This document shows, one piece after another, positions 25,492 through 35,594 of a stretch of DNA of 64,000 bases (positions within the stretch are counted from its first letter, which is position 1; each line of letters opens with the position of its first letter). The position numbers and the translations under genes are program-made. Under the pieces are notes generated by a model. It made no database searches. It worked only from the letters and a program-made list of their open reading frames with translations, and was not told the origin of the DNA. The stretch lies in the NCBI RefSeq assembly GCF_026625605.1, contig NZ_CP113054.1:186001-250000 (forward strand). The letters are read 5' to 3'. The DNA is from Luteolibacter sp. SL250. GTDB lineage: Bacteria; Verrucomicrobiota; Verrucomicrobiia; Verrucomicrobiales; Akkermansiaceae.

Positions 25492-28224
25492 TCACACCAC
25501 GGCGTCGCAGCGGGAGCAGAGACCGCTTTCCAGCAGTGGTTCATGCTTGCGGCAGCGCGGGCAGAGGCAGAGTTCGGTTTTCGCGGCGGTCGCGGAGAGA
25601 TGGTCGCTCCATTTCACATCCAGCCCGGCAATGATGAAGAACTCCGTGGCGAAGTCCCGGTCGCTGAGAAGCGAGACCATGCCCTCATCCTCCGCAGGCA
25701 GCGTGAGCGTGACATGCGCCTCGTTGTTGCGGGTGAACTCCTTCGCCTGGATCCGGCCCTCGATGGCGGTCTGGATGACGGACTTGATGGCGAACAGGCG
25801 CTCCACCGTCTTCGTCGCCTCACCGGGGGCGAAGGCGGGATTGGCGGCGGGGAAGTCCTGCTCATGGATGGTGCCTTCGGTGAAGGTCGCGTGCTCCCAC
25901 GCCTCGTCCGCCGTGTAGGCGAGGATGGGCGCGAGCAGCTTCGCCAGCACGGTGAACACCTCATGCATCGCCGCCTGGGAGGCGATCCGGCGCGGGGAGT
26001 CCGCGGCGTCGCAATACATCCGGTCCTTCAGCGCGTCGATGTAGATAGCGGAAAGGTCGGTGGTGCAGAACTGGTTGAGCGCGTTGAAGACCTTGCGGAA
26101 TTCGTAGTTCTCGTAGGCCTGGAGGCACTCCGCGGTCACCCCGTGCAGGCGTTCCAGGATCCAGCGGTCCAGCAGCGTGTAGGCCGGTGCCGCCGGGGCG
26201 GTCTTCGGATCGAAGCCGTCGAGGTTGCCCAAGAGGATCCGCAGGGTATTGCGGAGGCGGCGGTAGGGTTCCGCCACCTGCTTGAAGAGTTCCTCACCGA
26301 ACGGCACTTCGTTCTGCCAATCGACGGAGGACACCCACAGCCGGACGATGTCCGCGCCGTATTTGTTGTAGAAGTGGGCGGCGTCGATGGGCTTGCCGGC
26401 CTTCTCCGCCTCGGACTTCGAGAGCTTCTTCTTGTCCTTGTCCACGACGAAGCCGTGGGTCATCACGGACTTGTAGGGGGCCACGCCGCGCCAGCCCACG
26501 CTCATCATGAGGGAGCTCTGGAACCAGCCGCGGTGCTGATCGGTCGCTTCCAGATAAAGGTCGGCCGGGGCGTGCAGCTCCGGATGGCGTTCCAGCACGG
26601 AAACGTGGGAGCAACCGGAGTCGATCCAGACGTCCAGCGTGTCGCGGCAGCGGGTCACGTTGGCGGGCAGGCCGAGCAGGGCGGCCAGCTCCGCATCGGT
26701 CTTTTCGAACCAGATGTTGGTGCCTTCCGTTTCGACCAGATCGGCCACCTTGCGGGCGACATCGGCGGAGAGGATCGCCTTGTTGTTCTCGTCGAAGAAC
26801 ACGGGCAGCGGCACACCCCAGGTGCGCTGGCGGGAGATGCACCAATCCGGGCGCGCCTCCACGGTGCCATAGATGCGGTTGCGGCCCCACGCGGGCAGCC
26901 ACTCCACCTTGTCGATCTCCGTCAGCGCGAGGCCGCGGAGCGTGTCGAGCGAGATGAAGAACTGCTCGACGGCGCGGAAGATGATCGGCGTCTTGGAGCG
27001 CCAGCAATACGGGTAGGAGTGCTTGTAGACTTCCCTGCCGAGCAGGACGCCCTTCTCCTCGAGGATCTCGATGATGCGGTCGTTCGATTTGAAGACGTGC
27101 TTGCCGACGAGCTCGTCGAGGCCGGCCTCGGCGGTGAAGTTGCCTTCGTTGTCCACCGGGGAAAGCACGGCCAGGCCGTTCTGCTGGCCGGCGACATAGT
27201 CATCCGCGCCGTGGCCGGGGGCGATGTGCACCGCACCGGTGCCGGTCTCCGTGGTGACGAAGTTGGCGAGGATGAGCTTCGAGGTCCGGTCCAGGAAAGG
27301 ATGCTGCGCCAGCAGGCCATCGAACTCGCGGCCGCGGATCTCCTCCAGCGGCTTCGCCAGCTTGAAGCCGGTCTTCTGCTCGAAGGCCTCCACCAGCTCA
27401 CGGACGATGACGAGGATCTCCTCCCGGCCATCCTTTTCGAAACGCCCGACCACGTAGGTGAACTCCGGATGCACGGCGATGCCGAGGTTCGCCGGAAGCG
27501 TCCACGGGGTGGTGGTCCAGATGACGATGGAGGCTCCCTCCAGCGCGCAGACGGACTGCGGCACGTCCTGCAGCGGGAACTTCACGAAGATCGCCGGGCT
27601 TTCCTTGTCGTGGTATTCGACTTCGGCCTCGGCCAGCGCGGTCTGCGCCCCGTAGGACCACTGGACCGGCTTCTTCGACTGATAAACGCAGCCGCCCTCC
27701 ACCAGCTTCGCGAAGACGCGGAGGATGTCCGCCTCATAGGCCGGGGCCATGGTGAGGTAAGGGTTATACCAATCCCCGAACACGCCCAGGCGGCGGAAGG
27801 AATTGCGCTGGATGTCGATGAACTTGTTGGCGAACTCGGCGGAACGGCGGCGGATCTCCGCAGGCTCCAGGCCCGCGGCTTCCTTCACCACCTTGAACTC
27901 GATGGGCAGGCCGTGGCAGTCCCAGCCGGGGATGAAGGGGGCGGTGTAGCCCGCCATGGTCTTCGATTTCACCACCAGATCCTTGAGCACCTTGTTGAGC
28001 GCGGTGCCCATGTGGACGTCGCCATTGGCGAAGGGCGGGCCGTCATGGAGGATGAACTCCGGCGCGTTCTGTTCGCGGCGGCGGCCAATAATCCGTTGGT
28101 AGAGTCCGCTCGATTCCCAGCGCTCCAGGCGCTTCGGTTCGTTCTCCACGAGGTCCCCGCGCATCGGAAATGTCGTCTGCGGCAGGGTCAGCGTGTCCTT
28201 GTAGTTCTTTGCGGAGTCACTCAT
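25492..28224 (-). CDS. ileS: Isoleucyl-tRNA synthetase
   Basis: The 910-residue class I synthetase is full length. The HIGH-type motif is HMGT at 71-74 after DGPPFANGDV, and KMSKS appears as KLSKS near 600. The editing domain covers about 180-400, and the C-terminal zinc finger is CPRCRKHEPLLESGLCSRC. It charges tRNA-Ile. It is upstream of and probably co-transcribed with lspA. No T-box or other leader is recognisable in the 130 bases before it. Confidence 0.97.
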   Translation of the reverse strand: MSDSAKNYKDTLTLPQTTFPMRGDLVENEPKRLERWESSGLYQRIIGRRREQNAPEFILHDGPPFANGDVHMGTALNKVLKDLVVKSKTMAGYTAPFIPGWDCHGLPIEFKVVKEAAGLEPAEIRRRSAEFANKFIDIQRNSFRRLGVFGDWYNPYLTMAPAYEADILRVFAKLVEGGCVYQSKKPVQWSYGAQTALAEAEVEYHDKESPAIFVKFPLQDVPQSVCALEGASIVIWTTTPWTLPANLGIAVHPEFTYVVGRFEKDGREEILVIVRELVEAFEQKTGFKLAKPLEEIRGREFDGLLAQHPFLDRTSKLILANFVTTETGTGAVHIAPGHGADDYVAGQQNGLAVLSPVDNEGNFTAEAGLDELVGKHVFKSNDRIIEILEEKGVLLGREVYKHSYPYCWRSKTPIIFRAVEQFFISLDTLRGLALTEIDKVEWLPAWGRNRIYGTVEARPDWCISRQRTWGVPLPVFFDENNKAILSADVARKVADLVETEGTNIWFEKTDAELAALLGLPANVTRCRDTLDVWIDSGCSHVSVLERHPELHAPADLYLEATDQHRGWFQSSLMMSVGWRGVAPYKSVMTHGFVVDKDKKKLSKSEAEKAGKPIDAAHFYNKYGADIVRLWVSSVDWQNEVPFGEELFKQVAEPYRRLRNTLRILLGNLDGFDPKTAPAAPAYTLLDRWILERLHGVTAECLQAYENYEFRKVFNALNQFCTTDLSAIYIDALKDRMYCDAADSPRRIASQAAMHEVFTVLAKLLAPILAYTADEAWEHATFTEGTIHEQDFPAANPAFAPGEATKTVERLFAIKSVIQTAIEGRIQAKEFTRNNEAHVTLTLPAEDEGMVSLLSDRDFATEFFIIAGLDVKWSDHLSATAAKTELCLCPRCRKHEPLLESGLCSRCDAVV

Positions 28225-28354
28225 GACGGGGCGCGGACGCTAGCAACGCCGGGGGGGAGGGTCAACCATGGGAAATCGGTCGGGATTTCCCGATGGAAAC
28301 ACCGCCTCCGTGTGGAATGGACTCGCGGTGGACGGTTCTATAAATACGGCGTCC

Positions 28355-29074
28355 ATGAAATGCCACAGTTGCGGTGGTGCCCTGAAAGGCCCGATGAACT
28401 TCTGCCCCTACTGCGGGGTGCGGCAGGACATCGACCTGCGGCAAATGCATTTCCGGGACCTGAGCGTGCCGGACACCGCACTGCCGTGCCCGTCCTGCAC
28501 GAAGCTCCTGCACGTCATCGAGGTGGCGAGCTCACCGCCGATGAAGGTGGAACGCTGCGGGGAATGCTTCGGCATGTTCTTCAATCCGGGCGAGCTGGAG
28601 GCGGTGCTGCACCAGCAGACAGAGGCCTCCGTGCGGTTCGACTCCCTGATGCTCGACCAAGTGGCGGCGGACTACGGCTTCCAACACGAAGTGATCTACC
28701 GGAAATGCCCGATGTGCGCGGAGCGGATGAGCCACCTGAACTTCGGCGGCCGCAGCGGCGTGATCCTGGACCGCTGCGGCACCCACGGCCTGTGGCTAGA
28801 AGGCGGGGAACTGCGCCGCCTCGCGGAATGGTGGCGCGCCGGAGGAAAACTCATTCACCAGCAGGAAGAAGCGAAACGGATCGGACGGTTGTTCGCGCCG
28901 CCACCCCGCAAAGCAAACCCGACGGGCGGTAGCATCGAATTCCCGGAAAAGCGGGAGGAGTGGACGTGGGGCAAGCCCGCGGACACCGTCCTGGACACCT
29001 TCACCGGCCTGGACATTGCATTTGAGGTAATCCGGGTCATCGGAAAGGTCGCCGCGACGGTCATCAAAAGCTGA
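28355..29074 (+). CDS. Zinc-ribbon (TFIIB-type) protein
   Basis: The 239-residue protein starts MKCHSCGG. CxxC pairs occur at residues 3-6 and 18-21 (FCPYC), near CPSC and CGEC, and again in CPMC with a following DRCGTHGLWL. The last two pairs match zf-TFIIB-type domains (PF13453), whose members often have the WLEGGELRRL helix seen here. It is probably a metal-binding protein of unknown function. TATAAA at 28339-28344 lies 11 bases before the ATG and could be a -10 box with a very short leader. Confidence 0.8.
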   Translation: MKCHSCGGALKGPMNFCPYCGVRQDIDLRQMHFRDLSVPDTALPCPSCTKLLHVIEVASSPPMKVERCGECFGMFFNPGELEAVLHQQTEASVRFDSLMLDQVAADYGFQHEVIYRKCPMCAERMSHLNFGGRSGVILDRCGTHGLWLEGGELRRLAEWWRAGGKLIHQQEEAKRIGRLFAPPPRKANPTGGSIEFPEKREEWTWGKPADTVLDTFTGLDIAFEVIRVIGKVAATVIKS

Positions 29075-29129
29075 TTTCACCGCTCCTTGCCCGGGAGATT
29101 GGGCGCGGAATCATCCGACACCTGATTAC

Positions 29130-29164
29130 TTAGATTATCCTAAATAAATAATTAGAATTATTCT
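29130..29164 (+). promoter_or_regulatory. AT-rich operator/promoter of the fur-like/suf operon
   Basis: Within GC-rich surroundings this AT-rich stretch holds two palindromes: TTAG-ATTATC-CTAA (29130-29143) and AGAAT-T-ATTCT (29154-29164). Fur-family proteins bind AT-rich inverted repeats of this kind. The position, 38-72 bases before a Fur-like gene and the suf genes, suggests autoregulation and control of Fe-S assembly. This is inference. Confidence 0.5.
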
Positions 29165-29201
29165 TGATATCGGTTGCCCGTGGGAGGACGTTCCCGCCGC
29201 G

Positions 29202-29639
29202 ATGGCCAGCGACCACTCATCCAACCCAGCGGACTCCGGTCTCCCCGAGGAGATTTCCGGGCTCCGGATGACGCGCCAGCGGCAGGAAGTCTACCGGATC
29301 CTGATGCAGGAACCGGACCATCCGACGGCAAACGACGTGTTCATGCGGGTGAAGGACCGCCTGCCGAACATCTCGCTGGCGACCGTCTACAACTGCCTCG
29401 AAGCGCTTGTCCAACACAACATCATCCGGCAGGTGAACTTCGAGCGCGGCCCGTCGCGCTACTGTTCCAACCTGCAGGAACACGGCCATTTCCACGATTC
29501 CGTGACCGGATCGATCCTCGACGTGCATTTCAAGCCAGGGGTGAACCCCGCCGACTTCCTCGACCTGCCGCCCGGTGCGCTGGTCGATGAGATCGAGATC
29601 ACCGTCAGCGGGAAAATCGCCGCCCAACCAAACGCCTGA
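29202..29639 (+). CDS. Fur-family transcriptional regulator upstream of suf
   Basis: The 145-residue protein has a winged-helix N-terminal domain ([26 protein letters not shown], with [19 protein letters not shown] as recognition region) and a shortened dimerisation domain. The usual HHDHxxC motif is reduced to EHGHFHDS, and the CxxC zinc pairs of Fur/Zur/PerR are absent. Metal sensing may therefore use other ligands or none. It ends 16 bases before sufC, so it is likely the operon's own iron or Fe-S status regulator. Confidence 0.85.
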   Translation: MASDHSSNPADSGLPEEISGLRMTRQRQEVYRILMQEPDHPTANDVFMRVKDRLPNISLATVYNCLEALVQHNIIRQVNFERGPSRYCSNLQEHGHFHDSVTGSILDVHFKPGVNPADFLDLPPGALVDEIEITVSGKIAAQPNA

Positions 29640-29655
29640 ACCTCTCCCACCACAC

Positions 29656-30408
29656 ATGAGCCTCCACATCCAAGACCTGCACGCCACGCTCGAAGACGGC
29701 ACCGAAATCCTCAAGGGCGTCACCCTCGAAATTCCGAAAGGTGAAGTCCATGCCATCATGGGACCGAACGGATCGGGCAAATCCACGCTCTCCAAGGTGA
29801 TCGCCGGCCATGAGGGCTACGTCGTCACCTCCGGTTCCGTGACCCTCGACGGTGAGGAGATCCTGGAGAAGCCGATCGACGAGCGTTCCCGCGACGGGAT
29901 CTTCCTCGCCTTCCAGTATCCTTCCGAAGTCCCCGGCGTCTCCAACGCCAACTTCATCCGCGCCGCGTTGCAGGCCCGCCTGCCGAAGGGCGAGGAACTG
30001 GACGCCGTGGCCTACTACAAGCACCTCTACTCCAAGATGGACCTGCTGGAGATGGACCGGAAATTCACCGCCCGCGCCGTGAACGAAGGCTTCTCCGGTG
30101 GTGAGAAGAAGCGCAACGAGATCCTCCAGCTCATCATGCTGGACCCGAAATACGCGATCCTCGATGAGACGGATTCCGGCCTCGACATCGACGCCCTCAA
30201 GATCGTCGCCAAGGGCGTGAACTCCATGCGCTCCCCTGACCGCGGCTTCCTCCTCATCACCCACTACCAGCGCCTGCTCGATTACATCAAGCCGGACTAC
30301 GTCCACGTGATGGCCGAAGGCCGCATCGTCCGCTCCGGCGGTCCCGAACTGGCGCTCGAGCTTGAGAAAGACGGCTACGAATTCCTCAAGGAACCTGCCC
30401 TCGCCTAA
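29656..30408 (+). CDS. sufC: Fe-S cluster assembly ATPase SufC
   Basis: The 250-residue ABC ATPase has Walker [10 protein letters not shown] near residue 36, the signature [11 protein letters not shown] near 145 and Walker [19 protein letters not shown] near 168. SufC powers the SufBCD scaffold that builds iron-sulfur clusters. I start it at ATG 29656, which gives the family N-terminus [15 protein letters not shown]. It is the second gene of the regulator-sufC-sufB-sufD run. No sufS or sufU is in the window. Confidence 0.97.
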   Translation: MSLHIQDLHATLEDGTEILKGVTLEIPKGEVHAIMGPNGSGKSTLSKVIAGHEGYVVTSGSVTLDGEEILEKPIDERSRDGIFLAFQYPSEVPGVSNANFIRAALQARLPKGEELDAVAYYKHLYSKMDLLEMDRKFTARAVNEGFSGGEKKRNEILQLIMLDPKYAILDETDSGLDIDALKIVAKGVNSMRSPDRGFLLITHYQRLLDYIKPDYVHVMAEGRIVRSGGPELALELEKDGYEFLKEPALA

Positions 30409-30428
30409 TTCCCTTTTCCCTGAAAATC

Positions 30429-31865
30429 ATGTCCTACGAAGACTCAGCCGTTCTCGATTCGGAAACCCGCGACGCGATCGACATCGACCGCACGAAGGGC
30501 GACTTCACGTTCCCGGAGCGCAACAAGTTCGACGCGGGCCGCGGCCTGACGGAGAAGACGGTGGACTACATCTGCGATGTGAAGGGAGATCCGCAGTGGC
30601 TGCGCGACTTCCGCCACCGCGCGCTGAAGGTTTTCAATGACAAGCCGATGCCCACCAACTGGGCGACGAAGGATCTGGAGAACATCGATTTCGATGTCAT
30701 CCGCTACTACCTCTCCGACGGTGAGAAGCCGAAGCGTTCCTGGGATGAGGTCCCGCCGGACGTTCTCGAAACCTTCGAGCGTCTCGGCATCCCGCAGCAG
30801 GAGCGCGCGTTCCTCGCCGGTGTGGAGGCCCAGTTCGACTCCGAGGCCGCCTACTCCAACGTGAAGGAGGAGCTGACCAAGCAGGGCGTCATCTTCGTGA
30901 ACTCCACCGAAGGCCTCCACAAGTATGAGGAGATCTTCCGCCCCTACTTCGGCAAGGTCATCCCGACCGGTGACAACAAGTTCTCCGCGCTCAACAGCGC
31001 CGTGTTCTCCGGAGGATCCTTCATCTACATCCCGAAGGGTGTGAAGCTGAAGCAACCGCTGCAGGCCTACTTCCGCATCAACTCGGAAAACTTCGGCCAG
31101 TTCGAGCGCACGCTCATCATCGCGGACGAAGGCGCCGAGGTGATGTACATGGAAGGCTGCACCGCACCGAAGTTCGAAACCTCCACGCTGCACTCCGCGG
31201 TGGTGGAGCTGGTGGCTCTGAAGGGCGCGAAGATCCAGTACGTGACCGTCCAGAACTGGTCGTCCAACGTGTTCAACCTGGTGACCAAGCGCGGTCTGGC
31301 CATGGAGGACGCGGAGATCCGCTGGATCGACTGCAACATCGGCTCCCGCCTGACGATGAAGTATCCCGGCGTGGTGATGAAGGGCAAAGGCGCGCGCGGC
31401 GAGGTGATCTCCATCGCGCTGGCGAACAACGGCCAGCACCAGGACACCGGCGCGAAGATGATCCACGCGGCGGACTACACGACGTCCAACGTGGTTTCCA
31501 AGTCGATCTCCGTCGGCGAGGGCCGCTCCACCTACCGGGGCCAGGTCCACATCCCGAAGCATCTCAAGGGCTGCAAGAACAACACCGAGTGCGACGCGCT
31601 GCTCATCAATACCAACAGCCGCACGGACACCTACCCGGCCATCACGGTGAAGGGCAACAAGCACTCCACCCAGCACGAGGCGTCCGTTTCTCAGGTTTCC
31701 GAAGACATGCTGTTCTACCTCATGCAGCGCGGTCTCAACGAAGGCCAGGCGATGTCGCTGGCGGTGAACGGTTTCATCAACGACCTCGTCCGCGAGTTCC
31801 CGATGGAATACTCCGTCGAGCTCAAGCGCCTCATCGATCTCGAGATGGAAGGCTCCGTCGGCTGA
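30429..31865 (+). CDS. sufB: Fe-S cluster assembly protein SufB
   Basis: The 478-residue scaffold subunit has the typical length and beta-helix core. Family blocks are [40 protein letters not shown] (conserved cysteine) and [19 protein letters not shown]. The C-terminus ([14 protein letters not shown]) is standard. It forms the SufBC2D complex that receives sulfur from a cysteine desulfurase. It follows sufC by 20 bases. Confidence 0.98.
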   Translation: MSYEDSAVLDSETRDAIDIDRTKGDFTFPERNKFDAGRGLTEKTVDYICDVKGDPQWLRDFRHRALKVFNDKPMPTNWATKDLENIDFDVIRYYLSDGEKPKRSWDEVPPDVLETFERLGIPQQERAFLAGVEAQFDSEAAYSNVKEELTKQGVIFVNSTEGLHKYEEIFRPYFGKVIPTGDNKFSALNSAVFSGGSFIYIPKGVKLKQPLQAYFRINSENFGQFERTLIIADEGAEVMYMEGCTAPKFETSTLHSAVVELVALKGAKIQYVTVQNWSSNVFNLVTKRGLAMEDAEIRWIDCNIGSRLTMKYPGVVMKGKGARGEVISIALANNGQHQDTGAKMIHAADYTTSNVVSKSISVGEGRSTYRGQVHIPKHLKGCKNNTECDALLINTNSRTDTYPAITVKGNKHSTQHEASVSQVSEDMLFYLMQRGLNEGQAMSLAVNGFINDLVREFPMEYSVELKRLIDLEMEGSVG

Positions 31866-31883
31866 TCCCGCACCCGCCGATCC

Positions 31884-33212
31884 ATGATTTCCGTCACTCC
31901 GCCTGATTTCCTCAGCTCTCCCGAAATGTCCACTACGCTCGCTCCGGCGCCACAGACTTCCGCCTCATTCCCCGCATGGTTCGCCGACCGCCAGAAGGCG
32001 GCCTGGGAACGCTACCTCGCCACCCCAGCGCCAAAGCGCGGTGACGAGCCATGGCGTTTTGCGAACCTCAAACAGCTCGACTTCACCGGCTTCGAACGCG
32101 CCGGAAAGGTGGAGTCCGCGGCGCTGGTGGCGAAATCCACCGGCCTGGAAGCCCCGGCGGCGAAGCTGGTATTTGTGAATGATGAGCTGGTCAGCTCCGC
32201 GTCCGCCGGTCTGCCGGAAGGCGTCGTCTGCCTTTCCCTCGCCGAGGCGCTCGTCTCGCATGGCGAACTGGTGCAGGAACATTTCATGAAGCAGGAAACG
32301 CGTCTGGGCTCCGCCAAGTTCGCCGCCTTGCACGAGGCGTCCCTGACCAACGGCCTGTTCGTCCACGTGCCGGACAATGTCGAGGTGGCCGGCACCATCG
32401 AGGTGCACCACTGGATTTCCGGAAAGAACGTCATCGCCTTCCCACACACGCTGATCGCCACCGGCAAGCACGCCAAGGTGCGCGTGGTGGACATGTTCCG
32501 CTCCGCGGATGATGCGGAGCCGGGCGTGGTTATCGCTTTCAACGACCTGCGCACCTCCGCCGGATCGAAGCTCGACTACATCGCCCTGCAGGCGCTCAAC
32601 GAGCAGACCCGCATGATCCAGATCAACGAGACCGGCACGTCGAAGGACGCATCGACCATCGGCCTGATCGTGAACACCGGCGCGTCGTGGGTGCGGAACG
32701 AATCGCTCTCCCGCCTGGAAGGGCCGGGCGCACGGTCCGAAATGCTCTCCGTCTCGATCCCTTCCCACGAACAGGAATACGACCAGCGCACGTTCCAGCA
32801 CCACGCCTCGGACCACGCCTACTCGGACCTGCTCTACAAGAACTCCCTCTACGACCGCACCCGCACGGTGTTCTCCGGCCTCATCTTCGTCGATGAGGGC
32901 GCGCACTACACGGACGCCTACCAGACCTGCCGCAACCTGCTCATGAGCGACGATGCGGAAGCCAACTCCATGCCCGGCCTGGAAATCAACGCGGATCAGG
33001 TGAAGTGCTCCCACGGCAGCACCTCCGCCCAGATCAGCGATGAGGAGATCTTCTACCTCCGCGCCCGCGGCATCGACCCGGTGACCGCCCGCCAGCTCAT
33101 CGCCCGCGGCTTCTCCGTCGAGGTGGTGGAACGCCTGAAGGACGACGCGACGGAAGAACTGGTACTGCGCTTCATCGACGACAAGTTCGCGAAGATCGCC
33201 GCGGCGGTCTGA
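31884..33212 (+). CDS. sufD: Fe-S cluster assembly protein SufD
   Basis: The 442-residue beta-helix scaffold partner of SufB has the common C-terminal block (CSHGSTSAQISDEEIFYLRARGI, split around residues 373-395, with LIARGFSVEVVERL). The N-terminal KRGDEPWRFANLKQLDF pattern is typical. The alternative ATG at 31926 (MSTTLAP) would remove 14 unconserved residues and may be the real start. It is the last suf gene here and is followed by a family-2 palindrome pair. Confidence 0.96.
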   Translation: MISVTPPDFLSSPEMSTTLAPAPQTSASFPAWFADRQKAAWERYLATPAPKRGDEPWRFANLKQLDFTGFERAGKVESAALVAKSTGLEAPAAKLVFVNDELVSSASAGLPEGVVCLSLAEALVSHGELVQEHFMKQETRLGSAKFAALHEASLTNGLFVHVPDNVEVAGTIEVHHWISGKNVIAFPHTLIATGKHAKVRVVDMFRSADDAEPGVVIAFNDLRTSAGSKLDYIALQALNEQTRMIQINETGTSKDASTIGLIVNTGASWVRNESLSRLEGPGARSEMLSVSIPSHEQEYDQRTFQHHASDHAYSDLLYKNSLYDRTRTVFSGLIFVDEGAHYTDAYQTCRNLLMSDDAEANSMPGLEINADQVKCSHGSTSAQISDEEIFYLRARGIDPVTARQLIARGFSVEVVERLKDDATEELVLRFIDDKFAKIAAAV

Positions 33213-33225
33213 GGGATCATCTTCC

Positions 33226-33354
33226 GTAGCGAAGGTCGTGAGACCTTCGGCGGGGTGCACTTCCTTCCAACGGAAGCAGCAGGAATCCATCGGCGAGCCT
33301 GAGCTTTTCCGTAGTGGACGTCTTCCCAGCCGAACTTCTCACGAAGTTCGCTAC
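33226..33354. repeat. Family-2 GTAG palindromes, inverted pair
   Basis: The plus unit is GTAG, CGAAGGTC, loop GTGA, GACCTTCG, GCGGGG at 33226-33255. The minus unit is GTAG, CGAACTTC, loop GTGA, GAAGTTCG, GCTGGG, ending at 33354 and running leftward. Both stems are perfect 8-bp pairs with different sequences but the same loop and flanks. The pair lies directly downstream of sufD. Confidence 0.8.
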
Positions 33355-33417
33355 CCCGGGGAAGTTCACTACCCCGCGATTGTTGCGCGGTTCCGTGTCT
33401 GTTATAGAACGGACACG

Positions 33418-34389
33418 ATGAACCGCATCGACCGTCTCACCGGGATGATCCTCCTGCTGCAGAGCCACCGTGTGATCACGGCGGAGAAGATCGCGGCGCA
33501 CTTCGAGATCAGCGTGCGGACGGTCTACCGGGATCTGCAGGCGCTGGGCGAGGCGGGCGTACCGATCATCGGCGAGGCGGGCATGGGCTACTCGCTCATG
33601 CGTGGCTACCACGTGCCGCCGGTGATGTTCACGGAAAACGAGGCGGCAGCCCTTTTCCTCAGCGGGGAGGTCACGGAGCAGATCGCGGATGAATCGCTGC
33701 GCGAGGCGCTGCGGGATGCCCTTTTGAAAATACGGGCGGTGCTGCCTGCGGAAAAGCGGGACTACCTGAACCGGCTTTCCCGGTCCGTCCGGGTATGGCT
33801 GCCGGTTCCTTCTTCGGGAGATGAGGAGCGCCAGTCACTGATGCCGCTGCAGCAGGCGGTGGTGCGGAAGCAGTGCGTGGCGCTGACGTACGATGCGGGC
33901 AGGCGCGGTCTGGTCACGGACCGGCTGGTGGAACCGCTGGGGGTGGTGTTCTACGGCCGACAGTGGCATCTCATCGCCCACTGCCAGCTCCGGGGGGCGG
34001 TGCGGGACTTCCGGCTGGACCGCATGGACCGCTGGCAGGTGCTGGAAGAGCGTTTCCACGGCCATGATGACTTTTCGATGAAGGACTTTCTCGCGGAGCA
34101 GATCCGCGCGCACGAGATCATCCCCATGGCCATCCGCTTCCGGCAGGAGGTGATGGAACGCGTGCGGACGGAGTGCTACTCCGCCTCCCTCACGGAGTGT
34201 CCGCTGGGCGATGGCTGGGTGAGGGTGGAGGGACTGACCTCCTGCACGAAGTGGATGGCGTCCTGGGTGATGGGCTTCGGCCTGGATGCGGAGGTGGAGG
34301 AACCGGCGGAACTGCGGGAGGAAATCCGCTCGCTGGTGGGGCAAATGGCGGGGAGATACCGGCTTTCGGAAATTTTTTCACCCTGCTGA
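33418..34389 (+). CDS. YafY-type regulator (HTH_11 + WYL domain)
   Basis: The 323-residue protein has an N-terminal DeoR-like HTH (RIDRLTGMILLLQSHRVITAEKIAAHF; EISVRTVYRDLQALGEAGVPI) and a WYL effector-binding domain at about 140-225 (VALTYDAGRRGLVTDRLVEPLGVVFYGRQWHL, in two parts). WYL regulators sense small ligands or nucleic acids. The CTGACA-N6-TGTCAG palindrome before the VOC gene at 35699 is a likely operator, as YafY-type genes often neighbour VOC genes. The last codons fall inside a 23-bp direct repeat. Confidence 0.9.
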   Translation: MNRIDRLTGMILLLQSHRVITAEKIAAHFEISVRTVYRDLQALGEAGVPIIGEAGMGYSLMRGYHVPPVMFTENEAAALFLSGEVTEQIADESLREALRDALLKIRAVLPAEKRDYLNRLSRSVRVWLPVPSSGDEERQSLMPLQQAVVRKQCVALTYDAGRRGLVTDRLVEPLGVVFYGRQWHLIAHCQLRGAVRDFRLDRMDRWQVLEERFHGHDDFSMKDFLAEQIRAHEIIPMAIRFRQEVMERVRTECYSASLTECPLGDGWVRVEGLTSCTKWMASWVMGFGLDAEVEEPAELREEIRSLVGQMAGRYRLSEIFSPC

Positions 34390-34390
34390 C
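34368..34390 (+). repeat. Left copy of 23-bp direct repeat bounding an orphan gene
   Basis: It starts GGAAATTTTTTCA and ends CCTGCTGAC, and includes the last codons and stop of the YafY-type gene. It matches 35595-35617 at 22 of 23 positions; the one difference is C here and A there, at the fourteenth base. Confidence 0.75.
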
Positions 34391-34478
34391 CCTTGGCAGG
34401 GACATGGTTCCTCACCTGGAGATTCTGGTCATTGCCATGGCCTTGCCGACAGGCTAGTCATGGTGGCCTGATAACATC

Positions 34479-35573
34479 ATGCTATCCATTTTCAAACGAC
34501 GCGCTCCGGAAAATCGGGAAAACACGTTCAACGACAGAGTCCGCCGGTTCTGGAATTGGTTCCAGCAGGTGGCTCCGGAATTCAGACAAGCGATCGACGA
34601 TGGCCGCTGTGGCGATCTCACGGACGTCACCAGCCAAAAGGTCCATGAGCTTTTTCCGGGGTTTGCATGGGTCTATGGCCCGGGTGAACATGGAGGGCAT
34701 TCTTTCACTCTGAGCGGAGAGGGAGTCGAGAGCCGTCAACTGCTCGCACTACATTGGTTGTCTTTGGCACCACGCATCGAGGGGTGGACTTTCCATGCTT
34801 CGAGGCAACCAGGAAATCCAGAGGGCTATTTTGAAATCGGGGGGACGAAGTTCGAGGCCAAAGGCATGTGGGTGACTCCCGTGATTGATGAGGAGGATGA
34901 ACGCATTGACCTGACGATCTGGCATCCTGAGTGGCCTCGCATCGAAGAGCGGCAACGGTGGACGGTGGTGTTTTTGTTTCTGGACGAAGCTCTCGGCGAA
35001 TATGGTACGAAGTGGTGGATCGGGCAGATCCGTTTTGGGGATGACAGGCTGGCGGAATCATTTCCTCTTTCGGAGCTGCCTGAATACGTCTCTGGAATTT
35101 CGGCAGCCAAAGGCTGGAAAAAGTATCCGCCCGGTGAGGCTCATAATCTTTTTCGGATCAGTCCCGGGGAAAGATCATTTCCACGAGGGGACCTGATGAC
35201 ATTGAGTACGGCTGTCCCGCATCTGTTCTATGATTATCAGAAGGCGGAGGGCCAGCTTGATGATCCGTTCGAGGGAGTAGGGGCTGATTACATTTATGTC
35301 CGTATCCCCAATGGATTTCTGGAATCAGGGAGGGAAGTCGAACAGAGAGCGGAGTTGGAGGATGTTCTGGATGAAGCCTTGCGGAAGCATGCTGCCGGGA
35401 GGCTTGTCGGCGGGGGTATGGGGAACCGGAATTGCTACGTGGATCTGCTGATCTATGATGGGAAGAAGAGTCTCGATCTGGTTGTTGGGGCACTGGGTGC
35501 ATACCGGCTGCCCAAGGGAGCCACCATCGAGTATTTCGCGAAAGAAAAAGTAGGGAGGGTGATGCGGCTTTAG
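34479..35573 (+). CDS. Orphan protein of unknown function, lower GC
   Basis: The 364-residue cytoplasmic-looking protein has no signal or membrane span. I do not recognise a family with certainty. The N-terminal FWNWFQQVAPEFRQAIDDG, followed by an APRIEGWTFHASRQPG block, recalls uncharacterised proteins with an FW-x-WF start, possibly DUF695-like, but this is weak. The gene is visibly poorer in G+C than its neighbours, and it is enclosed by near-identical 23-bp direct repeats between the regulator and VOC genes, suggesting acquisition as a small cassette. Confidence 0.75.
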   Translation: MLSIFKRRAPENRENTFNDRVRRFWNWFQQVAPEFRQAIDDGRCGDLTDVTSQKVHELFPGFAWVYGPGEHGGHSFTLSGEGVESRQLLALHWLSLAPRIEGWTFHASRQPGNPEGYFEIGGTKFEAKGMWVTPVIDEEDERIDLTIWHPEWPRIEERQRWTVVFLFLDEALGEYGTKWWIGQIRFGDDRLAESFPLSELPEYVSGISAAKGWKKYPPGEAHNLFRISPGERSFPRGDLMTLSTAVPHLFYDYQKAEGQLDDPFEGVGADYIYVRIPNGFLESGREVEQRAELEDVLDEALRKHAAGRLVGGGMGNRNCYVDLLIYDGKKSLDLVVGALGAYRLPKGATIEYFAKEKVGRVMRL

Positions 35574-35594
35574 GAACGGCCTGAGGATTTCGGC

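Noticed and set aside
25444..28932. A 1,162-codon plus-strand open frame
   Set aside because: It is antisense to ileS, whose motifs and length are unmistakable. Long antisense frames are common in high-GC DNA, and the translation has no recognisable domain.
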